Below are positions 1 to 8,200 of a stretch of DNA of 64,000 bases, piece by piece; within the stretch, counting starts at the first letter, position 1; each line of letters begins with the position of its first letter. The DNA is taken from contig NZ_AP024745.1 of assembly GCF_019704555.1 (NCBI RefSeq), positions 1,062,501-1,126,500 on the forward strand, in the 5' to 3' direction. Origin of the DNA: Actinoplanes sp. L3-i22 (lineage in GTDB: Bacteria; Actinomycetota; Actinomycetes; Mycobacteriales; Micromonosporaceae). The translations under genes were made by a program, and so were the position numbers. Under the pieces are notes generated by a model. It worked only from the letters and a program-made list of their open reading frames with translations, made no database searches and was not told where the DNA came from.

Positions 1-1038
1 CTCGGCCTGGTCGCGCTCGGCTCCGGCCTGACCGTGTTCATGACCGCCAGCTGGCAGCTGATGCTCTGCTGGGGCGTCCTGGTCGGGCTCGGCACCGGCT
101 CGCTCGCGCTCGGCTTCGTGGCGACGATCACCGGACGCTGGTTCGTCAAGCACCGCGGCCTGGTCACCGGCGTGCTCACGGCCGGCGGCGCCACCGGCAA
201 CCTGATCTTCCTGCCGGTGCTGTCCCGGATCACCGAGGCGCACGGCTGGCGCACCGCCGCGCTCATCGTGACCACGATCGCGCTCCTGGTCGTTCCGCTG
301 ATCCTCTGGCGCCTGCGGGACCACCCGCAGGATCTCGGCGTGACCGCGCTCGGCGGCGTCACCGACCCGCCGGCCAAGCCCACCGGCAATGCCGCCCGGA
401 CCGCGCTGGTCGCTCTCCGGGACGCCGCCAGGACACGGGCGTTCTGGCTGCTCGCGGGTGGTTTCGCGATCTGCGGGGCGACCACCAACGGGCTGGTCGG
501 CACGCACTTCATCCCGGCCGCGCACGACCACGGCATGCCGAACACCACGGCCGCGAGCCTGCTCGCCCTGGTCGGCGCGTTCGACATCGTCGGCACGATC
601 GCGTCCGGCTGGCTCACCGACCGGGTCGACAGCCGGATCCTGCTCGGTGGCTATTACGCGCTGCGCGGGCTGTCGCTGCTGGTCCTGCCGTCGATCCTGG
701 CCGCCACCGCGCACCCGAGCATGCTGGTCTTCATCCTCTTCTACGGCCTGGACTGGGTGGCCACCGTGCCGCCCACGGTCACCCTGTGCCGGGAGTACTT
801 CGGCGCGGCCGGCCCGGTCGTCTTCGGCTGGGTCTTCGCCTCGCACCAGTTCGGCGCGGCGATCGCGGCCACCGCCGCCGGCCTGGTCCGCGACCAGCTC
901 GGCGCGTACACCTGGGCCTGGTACGGCGCCGGCGCGCTGGCCATCCTCGCCTCGCTGCTGAGCCTGATGCTCTTCGCCGGCAAGCACCTCAAGCCGATCG
1001 CGCCCGGCCTCGGTCTGGCGGTCCCGGCAAAAGCCTGA
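1..1038 (+). CDS. MFS transporter, 5' end outside window
   Basis: A major facilitator superfamily permease of the inner membrane; substrate unknown. The frame is open from base 1, so the true start lies upstream; the in-frame GTG at 34 and ATG at 40 are internal because transmembrane sequence precedes them. The visible 345 residues hold about ten hydrophobic helices. The segment GRWFVKHRG between two helices resembles the conserved loop 2-3 of MFS carriers, as in the oxalate/formate or monocarboxylate branch. The central hydrophilic stretch (WRLRDHPQDLG and following) fits the long middle loop. The gene ends in TGA at 1036-1038 and is followed by a GC-rich, weakly self-complementary stretch. 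Confidence 0.85.
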   Translation, partial: LGLVALGSGLTVFMTASWQLMLCWGVLVGLGTGSLALGFVATITGRWFVKHRGLVTGVLTAGGATGNLIFLPVLSRITEAHGWRTAALIVTTIALLVVPLILWRLRDHPQDLGVTALGGVTDPPAKPTGNAARTALVALRDAARTRAFWLLAGGFAICGATTNGLVGTHFIPAAHDHGMPNTTAASLLALVGAFDIVGTIASGWLTDRVDSRILLGGYYALRGLSLLVLPSILAATAHPSMLVFILFYGLDWVATVPPTVTLCREYFGAAGPVVFGWVFASHQFGAAIAATAAGLVRDQLGAYTWAWYGAGALAILASLLSLMLFAGKHLKPIAPGLGLAVPAKA

Positions 1039-1195
1039 AAAACAATTATTCGGTACGGGCGTGGCCCGCGCCCGCGCCGGGACCCTGGGCGGGTCGCGTC
1101 GCGGCCCGGTGCGCGGCGGCCCCGCGACGGGATCGCCACGGGGCCGGGCACACGTCGTACCGAAAGCGGATCTTGATGTTGATCTTGATCGACGG

Positions 1196-1510
1196 TCAGG
1201 GCGTGACCTCGACGACCTCCATCAGGCCGCTGAGCATCAGAATCTGGCGTACGTTGTGGCTGGGGCGGGCCAGCTGGAACGCGATCGCCTGGTCACGGGC
1301 CCGCTGGAAGCCGGAGATCAGCGCGCCGAGCCCGGTCGAGTCGATGAAGGCGACCTCGTGCATGTCGACCACGATCTGCCGGGGCCGGCCGGCGACCGCC
1401 TCGCCGAGGGCCAGGCGCACCTGTTCGACGGTCAGGACGTCTATCTCGCCGCGTAGCGAAACGGTGGTAAGGGTGCCGTCGGCATCCAGGCTCGTCACTT
1501 CTTCGATCAC
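1196..1510 (-). CDS. STAS-domain anti-sigma factor antagonist
   Basis: A single-domain STAS protein of about 104 residues, of the SpoIIAA/RsbV type. Such proteins free a sigma factor by binding its anti-sigma kinase and are switched off by phosphorylation. The motif DMHEVAFIDSTGLGALI contains the conserved Asp-Ser-Thr-Gly with the phosphorylatable Ser, and the preceding LRGEID strand is typical. I place the start at the GTG at 1510, which has GGAAGG upstream. Upstream TTG, GTG and ATG codons (to 1588) add 26 low-complexity residues without a ribosome site. No kinase partner is adjacent. It is divergent from the FxsT-like gene. Confidence 0.85.
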   Translation of the reverse strand: MIEEVTSLDADGTLTTVSLRGEIDVLTVEQVRLALGEAVAGRPRQIVVDMHEVAFIDSTGLGALISGFQRARDQAIAFQLARPSHNVRQILMLSGLMEVVEVTP

Positions 1511-1605
1511 CGGGGGCCTTCCGTCTCGCCGGGCGGGTGCCCGCTTTGCTGTGGCGGGGGTTCCACGTACGGTAATCGGCATCACCAAGACGTGAGGAGC
1601 ACGGT

Positions 1606-4026
1606 GTGCCGATCCGTGGCGGTCTGCCGCCGCGCAATTCCCGCTTCGTGGGTCGTGAAGATCTACTGTCCCGCGTGCGTGGCCTGCTCGGCAACGGTCC
1701 GGTGGTGCTGCTGCCGAGCCCGGACCATCAACTCGGCGGAACTGGACGTACCCAGTTGGCCGTGGAATATGCCTACCGTCATGCGGATGCGTATGACCTC
1801 GTCTGGTGGATCCCCGCCGAGCAGAACGCCGGGATGCGGGCCGCGCTGGCCGGCCTGGCCCAGAAACTCGGCCTGCCCGAGGTCCGCGACCTCAACCGCA
1901 CGCTCGGCGCGGTCCGCGACGCGCTGAGCCGCGGCGAGCCCTACCGGCACTGGCTGGTCGTCTTCGAGAACGCGAACCGGCCCGAGGACATCATGCCGTA
2001 CCTGCCCTCCGGCGCCGGCCACGTGCTGGTCACCAGCCGGAACCCGCGCTGGACGGCCGAGGTGGCGCAGGCCCTGCCGGTCCCGGTCTTCGACCGGACG
2101 GACGCGGTCGACCTGCTCCGGGCCCGCGCGCCGGAGCTCACCGCGGCGGACGCCGACCGGATCGCGGCCCGGCTCGGCGACGTGCCGATGGCGCTGGACC
2201 TGGCCGCCGCGGTGCGCACCGCCACCGGCTGGCCGGTCGCCGAATACCTGGACCGCTACCACCACCGGGCCGCCGAGCTGGCCTTCCCCACCCCGATCCG
2301 GGTCACCTGGGGCCTGGCCGCCGACGCGCTCGGCGAGGCCGCCCCGGCCGACCGGGCACTGCTCGAACTCTGCACGTTCCTGGCCAGCGCCCCGGTCTCC
2401 TGGCAGCTGCTCTGGGCGGCGCGGACCCTGCCGCTGGAGCCCGAGGTGGCCCGGACGGTCCGGGTCGAGCGCCGGCTGCGGGCCGCGATGCGGCGGATCG
2501 CCCGGTTCGGGCTGGCCGGGCTGGACCCGTCCGGCGAGCGGCTCACCGTGCACCCGCTGGTCCGCGGCATGTTCGGCCAGGAGCTCAGCTCGGAACGGCA
2601 CGCCGAACTGCTGCGGACCGTGCGCGGCATGCTGTCGGCGGCCGACCCGGGCGACCCGGACAACCCGGCCGGCTGGTACCGGTATGCCGAGCTGGCCCCG
2701 CACCTGATCCACTCCGACCTGCTCGGCGGCGACGCCGAGGAGGTCCGCCAGCTGGTGATCAACTGTATCCGGTTCCACTACGCCCGCGGCGACTACGACT
2801 CCAGCCGGGAGCTGGCCGGCTCGGCGGTGGCCCGCTGGAAGGACGGCCTGGGCGAGTCCGCCGAGCAGACCCTGCTCGCCTCGTTCCACCTGGCGAACGC
2901 GCTGCGCGCGGTGGGCCGCTCGGCCGACGCGCGGAACCTGAACCTGCAGACCCTGCGCACCCAGCGGGAGGTGTTCGGCGCCGACGACGAGGCCACCCTG
3001 GCCACCGCCAACAGCGTCGGCGGCGACCTGCGCATGCAGGGCCACTTCGGGCAGGCCCGGCAGCTCGACGCGGACAACCTGGTGCGCTACCGCCGGCTCT
3101 TCGGGGAGAGCTTCCCGACCGCGCTGCGCTGCGCCAACAACCTCGCCATCGACCTGCGGCTGCTCGGCGACTTCCGGGGCGCCCGGGCGCTCGACGAGCA
3201 GACCCTGCGGCACCGGCAGGCGATCTTCGTGGACGGGCATCCGGAGACCCTGTCGTCGCGGGCCGCGCTCGCCTACGACCTGTTCGGGCTCGGCGACTGG
3301 TCCGGGGTCGCCGAGGTGCTCGCCGGGCAGGCCGAGCAGGTCGCCGAGGACCATCCGTTCGCGCTCTGGGCCGGCCGGTTGACCGCGATGGCCGCGTACC
3401 GTCTCGGCCTGGCCGAAGCCCGCGAGCTGGCCACCGCGAACCTGGCCGCCTGCCGGCAGCGGTTCGGCGACCTGAACGTGGACGCGCTGGCCACCGCGGT
3501 CTCGCTGGCCAACTGCGTACGCGCCGCCGGTGACCTGGTCACCGCCCACGAGCTGCTGGAACGCGCGGTGATCCGGTTCCACGCGGTGCTCGGCGACGAG
3601 CATCCGTTCACGCTTGCCGCGTCCGCCGGGCTGGCCGGTGTGGTGCGGGCGGCCGGGCGGCACCACGAGGCGCGGACCATCGACGAGGAGGTGCTCGGCG
3701 GGCTGCGGCGCAGCGTCGGCGCCGATCACCCGTTCACGCTGAGCTGCGCGAACGGGCTGGCCGCCGATCTGTTCGCGGCCGGTGAGGCGCAGCCCGCCCG
3801 GGAACTGGCCGCGGACACGTTGCGGCGGTCCCGGGTGGTGCGCGGCGCCGATCATCCGGACACCGCGGCCTGCGCGTGGAACCTGGCGCTGGCCGATCGG
3901 GACGAGGCCGGGCGGCAGCAGGCGCTGGCGGCGCTGACCAAGGCGTACGGCGACGGCCACCCGGTGTTCCGGGTGACCGCCGCCGGGCAGCGCTTGGAGA
4001 CGGATATCGACCTGCCGCCGTTGTAG
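1606..4026 (+). CDS. fxsT: FxsT-like NB-ARC/TPR protein of the FxSxx-COOH system
   Basis: An 806-residue STAND-type protein. The start is GTG at 1606 with GAGGAG upstream. Residues about 10-300 resemble the NTPase module of FxSxx-COOH system tetratricopeptide proteins: PPRNSRFVGRED at 8-19, DLVWWIPAEQ at 64-73, then a GHVLVTSRN strand. The P-loop is degenerate: position 48, normally Lys in GGVGKT, is Arg, and the Walker B position 121 is Glu (VVFENA) where Asp is usual. The C-terminal 450 residues are tetratricopeptide-like repeats with AR..DE..L..R spacing. The role in the peptide system is not established; regulation or substrate recruitment is a guess. A precursor and HExxH gene lie 2-4 kb away on the other strand. 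Confidence 0.8.
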   Translation: MPIRGGLPPRNSRFVGREDLLSRVRGLLGNGPVVLLPSPDHQLGGTGRTQLAVEYAYRHADAYDLVWWIPAEQNAGMRAALAGLAQKLGLPEVRDLNRTLGAVRDALSRGEPYRHWLVVFENANRPEDIMPYLPSGAGHVLVTSRNPRWTAEVAQALPVPVFDRTDAVDLLRARAPELTAADADRIAARLGDVPMALDLAAAVRTATGWPVAEYLDRYHHRAAELAFPTPIRVTWGLAADALGEAAPADRALLELCTFLASAPVSWQLLWAARTLPLEPEVARTVRVERRLRAAMRRIARFGLAGLDPSGERLTVHPLVRGMFGQELSSERHAELLRTVRGMLSAADPGDPDNPAGWYRYAELAPHLIHSDLLGGDAEEVRQLVINCIRFHYARGDYDSSRELAGSAVARWKDGLGESAEQTLLASFHLANALRAVGRSADARNLNLQTLRTQREVFGADDEATLATANSVGGDLRMQGHFGQARQLDADNLVRYRRLFGESFPTALRCANNLAIDLRLLGDFRGARALDEQTLRHRQAIFVDGHPETLSSRAALAYDLFGLGDWSGVAEVLAGQAEQVAEDHPFALWAGRLTAMAAYRLGLAEARELATANLAACRQRFGDLNVDALATAVSLANCVRAAGDLVTAHELLERAVIRFHAVLGDEHPFTLAASAGLAGVVRAAGRHHEARTIDEEVLGGLRRSVGADHPFTLSCANGLAADLFAAGEAQPARELAADTLRRSRVVRGADHPDTAACAWNLALADRDEAGRQQALAALTKAYGDGHPVFRVTAAGQRLETDIDLPPL

Positions 4027-4036
4027 CCGTTGTTGC

Positions 4037-5716
4037 TCAGGAGGCCAGCGGGATCTCCTTGTCGGCCTGCTTGTCGAGCAGCTCGGTCACGCCGAGCGCC
4101 GGCATCGGCCGGGCGAAGTGGTAGCCCTGGGCCCGGCTGCACGCCAGCTCCCGCAGCCACTCGGCCTGCGCCGCGTCCTCCACACCCTCGGCCACCGGCG
4201 CCAGGTTGAAGGTCCGGGCGATGTGCAGCACCGCCTCGGCCACCGACGCGTCGCCGCTCTCCGGCATCGCCTGCACGAACGACCGGTCGATCTTGATCAC
4301 GTCCACCGGCAGCGCGCTCAGGTGGCTGAGCGAGGAGAAGCCGGTGCCGAAGTCGTCCAGCGCGATCCGCACCCCGAGGCCCTTCAGCTCGCTCAGGATC
4401 CGGGCCGACTCCGCCAGGTCGACCAGCGCGACCGACTCGGTCAGCTCCAGCACCAGGTGCTCCGGCTCCAGGCCGGTGCGCTCCAGCACCGAGCGGACCT
4501 CGGCGACCAGGTTCGGGTTGCTCAGCTGCGAGGCGGACAGGTTGACGTTCATCTCGAAGCCGGGGAACTGCAGCTGCCAGAGCACGGCCTGCCGGCACGC
4601 CTCCTCCAGCACCCAGCCGCCGAGCCGGGGGAGCAGGCCGAGCCGCTCGGCCAGTTCCAGGAACAGGCCGGGCGCGACCAGGCCCTTCTCCGGGTGCTGC
4701 CAGCGGATCAGCGCCTCGACGCCGACCGTCTGCTCGCCGTCCAGGTCGACGATCGGCTGGTAGTGCACCTCGAACTCGCCCAGGTCCAGGGCCCGGATGA
4801 TGTCGCCCTCGGCCTTGCGCCGCTGCTCCTCCAGGGCGAACACCTCCGGGTCGAACTTCCGGGCCGAGGCGCCGCCGTCCAGCTTCGCGCTGTGCAGGGC
4901 CTGGTCGGCCTCGCGCAGCACGTGGTCGACGCCGCTGCCGCCGGCGGTCAGCGCGACACCCGCGCTGGCCCGGACGGTCATCTGCATGCCGGCCACCTCC
5001 AGCGGCCGGTGCAGCTCGGTCAGCACCCGCTCGGCCACCGCGACCGCGGCCTGCTCGTCCTCCAGGCCGGGCAGCAGCACCACGAACTCGTCGCCGTCGA
5101 GCCGGGCGACCACGTCGTTGGCGCGGACGTTCGCGGCCAGCCGGTCGGCCGCCGCGCGCAGCAGCTCGTCGCCGACCTCGTGCCCGTACGTGTCGTTCAG
5201 CTCGCGGAAGCCGTCCAGGTCGACGACGATCACCGCGGTCATGGTCCGGCTCGCCTCGAACAGCTCGTGCTCGGCGCGCTCCAGGAACATCTTGCGGTTG
5301 CCGACGCCGGTCAGCGGGTCGCGATACGTCTGCCGGGCCAGCATGGCCCGCTGCGTGGTCATCTCGGTCATCAGGGCCCGGTCGGTGCCGGCCCCGAGCC
5401 AGCGCCGGGCCAGCACCGCGACGGCCATCCCGAGCAGCAGCCAGATGGCGCCCGGGGCGAGTTCACCCTGGACATGCCGGATGCCGCTGACCGCCAGCGC
5501 CGCCGCGGTCGGCGCGAAGCGCAACATCGGCCGTTCCGGCGCGATGAGCAGCATGGCGATGCCGAGACAGAGCGCCGCGGCCAGCGGTACCAGCCGGGAC
5601 GCCAGGCTGACGTCCGCCGCGTTCGCTGCCGGCCACACCAGCAGTACCAGCGAGGCCAGCACGACGCCGTCATCCACGACGCGCCGCATCCGGTCCAACG
5701 TTGCTTTGCGAGCCAC
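4037..5716 (-). CDS. membrane-anchored GGDEF-EAL cyclic-di-GMP protein
   Basis: A bifunctional-architecture c-di-GMP protein of about 559 residues. Several hydrophobic helices lie in the first 110 residues, then a GGDEF domain whose signature reads Asp-Gly-Asp-Glu-Phe at about 207-211. The first Gly is replaced, so cyclase activity is uncertain. A full EAL domain follows with Glu-Ala-Leu at about 334-336, DDFGTGFSS and VIKIDRSF, so phosphodiesterase activity is likely. The start is the GTG at 5716, six bases after GGAGG; the longer ORF from GTG 5737 would place that site inside the gene. It converges on the FxsT-like gene with a 10 nt gap. Confidence 0.9.
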   Translation of the reverse strand: MARKATLDRMRRVVDDGVVLASLVLLVWPAANAADVSLASRLVPLAAALCLGIAMLLIAPERPMLRFAPTAAALAVSGIRHVQGELAPGAIWLLLGMAVAVLARRWLGAGTDRALMTEMTTQRAMLARQTYRDPLTGVGNRKMFLERAEHELFEASRTMTAVIVVDLDGFRELNDTYGHEVGDELLRAAADRLAANVRANDVVARLDGDEFVVLLPGLEDEQAAVAVAERVLTELHRPLEVAGMQMTVRASAGVALTAGGSGVDHVLREADQALHSAKLDGGASARKFDPEVFALEEQRRKAEGDIIRALDLGEFEVHYQPIVDLDGEQTVGVEALIRWQHPEKGLVAPGLFLELAERLGLLPRLGGWVLEEACRQAVLWQLQFPGFEMNVNLSASQLSNPNLVAEVRSVLERTGLEPEHLVLELTESVALVDLAESARILSELKGLGVRIALDDFGTGFSSLSHLSALPVDVIKIDRSFVQAMPESGDASVAEAVLHIARTFNLAPVAEGVEDAAQAEWLRELACSRAQGYHFARPMPALGVTELLDKQADKEIPLAS

Positions 5717-6165
5717 GATCCACCTCCGGACGCTCACATCGGTCCGGCGGCGGATGGGTTAAGTGATCCGGCTCGCTTTTCGCGGTTCGCTACCGAGCAC
5801 AAAACTGCAGCTCACCGAGTTGCAACCGGGCGCGGCGCGGCTACTTTTCCGCTGCACGTGCACCTGCCGTTGCGCCCCGCCTAAAACAGCCCCCGCCCTC
5901 ACCTTGGGGGGCGGCCCCACATCCATTATCGCGGATTCCTCAAGATCATTCTGAGGCCCTGTGGGCAACGCGCTGGTGTGGAAAACCTGCCCCAGCCCGT
6001 GATCTTGTGCTGCCGCGCTCGGTCGCGGCGCGACAACCTGCCCAGGCCCGTGATCCCGTGCTGTCGCGCTCGGTCGCGGCGCGACAACCTGCCCAGGCCT
6101 GTGATCTTGTGCTGTCGCGCTCAGCCGCGGCGCGACAACCAGCCCAGGCCCGTGATCTTCCGCGG
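5717..6165. other. 449 bp intergenic region with dispersed and tandem repeats
   Basis: This gap lies between the start of the GGDEF-EAL gene and the stop of the HExxH gene. Next to the GGDEF-EAL gene is AT-richer sequence that probably holds its promoter. A short inverted repeat CCGCCC (5893-5898) / GGGCGG (5909-5914) follows. At 5944-5989 lies a copy of a dispersed element (GATCAT, TGTGG, CTGGTGTGGA, AACC), and at 5990-6157 a 51 bp tandem array. No gene is supported here; plus-strand ORFs that run through are shadows of the minus-strand gene. Confidence 0.7.
5990..6157. repeat. 51 bp tandem repeat, about 3.3 copies
   Basis: Units begin at 5990, 6041, 6092 and 6143, each close to CCCAGGCCCGTGATCTTGTG followed by CTGTCGCGCTCGGTCGCGGC and GCGACAACCTG. 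Copies differ at a few bases. The array ends 8 bp before the stop of the HExxH gene, so it is transcribed as that gene's 3' end. GCGCTCGGTCGCGGCGC is partly self-complementary. The 13-mer CCGTGATCTTGTG recurs at 19321-19333. Confidence 0.9.
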
Positions 6166-7839
6166 TCAGCGGCTCAGCCAGGCGGCCAGGGCCGCGACGT
6201 CCGCCTCGGGCACGGCCACGGCCGCGGCGCGGACCAGCTCCGGCCTGCGGCGCAGGGCGGGGTGCGGGGAGACCAGGGCGAGTCCGCTCCAGGCCGCTTC
6301 CCGGTCACGGTCCTTTCCCAGGCTGATTTGGTACGACATGAGCGCGGTCCCCGAATCCCCGCGCACCGCGGCGACGTCCCCGGGCTCGTCCCCGTGCACG
6401 GCGTCACCCCGCAGCCGCGCCCGGATCATCCGAAGCCGGGGACTCGGCTCGACCACCCGTTCCCGGGCGGCCACCGCGGACCGGACCGGCGGCGCCGCGC
6501 GTCCCCGATCCCAGGCCTCGGCCAGCGCGGCCACGTCCTCGGGCGCGATCGTCAGGTTCCGCAGCCGCCAGCGCGCCCGATGATCGTCGCGGGCCAGCTC
6601 GGCCAGCCGCGCCACCTCGGTATCCACCGGCTCGTCCAGCCAGGACCGGACCTCTGCCCGCAACGCTCCGGCCAGCCGCGCCCCGGCCGGAGTCAGCGCC
6701 CCGCCGCCGAGCAGCTCGCCGGCGGTCTCCTGCACGGCGGCCCGCCAGCGGGCGAACTCGAACTCGGCCTCGCTCCGAGGCCGGCGCGGCCCGGCGTGCC
6801 CGGGTTCCTCGGCGTGCCCAGCGTGCCCGGGTTGCCCAGCGTGCCCAGCGTGCCCAGCGTGCCCGGGTTGCTCGGTGTGCCCAGCGTGCTGGGTGTGCTC
6901 TGCGTGCTCGGCATCCGCAGCGTGCTGGGCGTGCTCGGCGTGCTCCGCGTGTTGGTTGTGCAGTTCGGCGCGCCAGAAGCGGGTCACGGCCAGGAACGCG
7001 TACACACCGTGCAGGATGCCGAGGGCCGGGCGCGGATCCTCCCGCCACGGTGAGTAGCCGAGCTCGCCGCCCGGCCGGACCAGGTCGAACAGGCCGTGCA
7101 CCGCGTTCAGCACGCTGTGTTGCGTCTCGTGCAGCAGCGCGACGGCCAGCCCGGTCGCGGTGACCGGCGCGGACATCGCGATCGCGCCGAAGGCCTCCGC
7201 GGACGTGGCGCTCACGCCCTCGGCGCGCGGATCCGGGCGGGCCGGGACGATCACCCGCAGCACCCCGCCGACGAGCTCGGCCGCGGTCGGGTGCCGAGTG
7301 ATCAGAATCCGCCACGCCTCGGTGAGAAGGTCACGCCAGTGAGCCACCTCGGCGGGGCTGATCGGCTCGGCGGGCGCCAGTCCGAGCAGGTGCCGGAGCG
7401 GGCCGCGGTCGTCCAGTCGCACGGTCAGGGTCCGGCCCGCATGGGTCACGGCGAGTACCTGGCCGGCCGGTTCCGGCAGCTCCGCGGGCACGGTTGCCGC
7501 GCCGGGCACGGTTGCCGCGCCGGGCACGGTCGCCGCGCCGGGCACGGTCGCCGGCACGGTCGCCGGGGCGGGCGCCGGCTCGCCGCGCCGGGTGGCGAGG
7601 GCTCGGGCCGCCCAGAGGCCGGTCATCGGGTCGGCGATCAGGGTGCGGGAGTCGGCGGGTGGCAGGGCGCGCACCTCGTCGTACCAAAGCGGATTTTTGC
7701 CGGCCTCGAGCCGCAGCTGCCGCAAGAGAAGCAGATGGCGGCTGAGCTGCGCTCTGCGCAGCAGGGCGAGGGTGGCCGGCGACGGGCGGCCGGCGCCGAG
7801 CGCGGCGAGATCGGGGTCGGACAGCCGGAACGTGCGCAC
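6166..7839 (-). CDS. HExxH-motif peptide hydroxylase-like RiPP enzyme
   Basis: A 557-residue protein of the family named aKG-HExxH-type peptide beta-hydroxylase (older name HEXXH motif domain), found beside FxSxx-COOH precursors. His-Glu-Thr-Gln-His at 237-241, in LLHETQHSVLNAVHGL, is the likely metal site. The N-terminal DPDLAALGAGRPSP and RAQLSRHLLLLR stretches fit the family. Two low-complexity insertions stand out: VPGAAT repeats at about 93-118, and at about 294-349 a tract with His at nearly every third residue (HAE, HAG, HAQ). GTG start at 7839, 11 nt after the precursor stop, indicates an operon. The substrate is presumably that precursor; the hydroxylase activity is taken from the family name, not shown here. 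Confidence 0.8.
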   Translation of the reverse strand: MRTFRLSDPDLAALGAGRPSPATLALLRRAQLSRHLLLLRQLRLEAGKNPLWYDEVRALPPADSRTLIADPMTGLWAARALATRRGEPAPAPATVPATVPGAATVPGAATVPGAATVPAELPEPAGQVLAVTHAGRTLTVRLDDRGPLRHLLGLAPAEPISPAEVAHWRDLLTEAWRILITRHPTAAELVGGVLRVIVPARPDPRAEGVSATSAEAFGAIAMSAPVTATGLAVALLHETQHSVLNAVHGLFDLVRPGGELGYSPWREDPRPALGILHGVYAFLAVTRFWRAELHNQHAEHAEHAQHAADAEHAEHTQHAGHTEQPGHAGHAGHAGQPGHAGHAEEPGHAGPRRPRSEAEFEFARWRAAVQETAGELLGGGALTPAGARLAGALRAEVRSWLDEPVDTEVARLAELARDDHRARWRLRNLTIAPEDVAALAEAWDRGRAAPPVRSAVAARERVVEPSPRLRMIRARLRGDAVHGDEPGDVAAVRGDSGTALMSYQISLGKDRDREAAWSGLALVSPHPALRRRPELVRAAAVAVPEADVAALAAWLSR

Positions 7840-7850
7840 CGCTGCCCCGG

Positions 7851-8039
7851 TCAGAGGGCCGAGTTGAAGCCGGCGATCTGCTCGCTCGGCCCGCCCGGAT
7901 CACCGGCCAGCCGGCGCAGGCATCGATCCAGCGCGGAGTCGTCGCGGGTGACCAGCTCGGCGAGGGTGGACTCGGAGACGTCGAGCATCGCGGACCGCCA
8001 CTCCGGCGCGTGTCCGTCGTCCGGCTGACCAGTCTCCAC
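7851..8039 (-). CDS. fxsA: FxSxx-COOH RiPP precursor peptide
   Basis: A 62-residue peptide whose last five residues are Phe-Asn-Ser-Ala-Leu, the FxSxx-COOH signature. The leader has the pattern expected of the family: LDVSESTLAELVTRDDS, then LDRCLRRLAGDP, then GGPSEQIAG before the core. In characterised relatives a radical SAM enzyme crosslinks an aromatic side chain within a three-residue motif, so Phe58-Asn-Ser60 is the expected modification site. GTG start at 8039 with GAGGGGGT upstream. It heads a two-gene unit with the HExxH gene. Unusually, no radical SAM gene is adjacent or elsewhere in the window. Confidence 0.85.
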   Translation of the reverse strand: METGQPDDGHAPEWRSAMLDVSESTLAELVTRDDSALDRCLRRLAGDPGGPSEQIAGFNSAL

Positions 8040-8200
8040 GGCACCCCCTCGATCGTGGCGGTCGATGCGTTGCTTGAAGGTTACGGCGGTCGCCGGGTCG
8101 GGTGAGCGCCGGGAGTCGCTACCGTGGGTGCTCGCGGGGATGGCGTGCTCGTGATCTCATGGGACATCACCGCCGTAAGTCGGTAACGGAGGGCGAAATC
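8040..8200. promoter_or_regulatory. divergent promoter region between precursor and YbaB-like gene
   Basis: This 161 bp gap separates two divergent genes and must carry both promoters. The ribosome site of the precursor (GAGGGGGT in minus sense) and that of the YbaB-like gene (GGAGGG at about 8188) sit at its edges. No convincing -35/-10 pair or operator stands out. Confidence 0.45.

Noticed and set aside
4118..5884. 588-residue plus-strand frame
   Set aside because: Antisense shadow of the GGDEF-EAL gene, rich in Gln, His and Arg with no recognised motif.
7676..7700. Conserved CGTCGTACC..AAGCGGAT sequence shared with 1153-1172
   Set aside because: At 7676-7700 it encodes family residues (NPLWYDEV) of the HExxH protein, so the match is probably a coincidence of codon use rather than an element.
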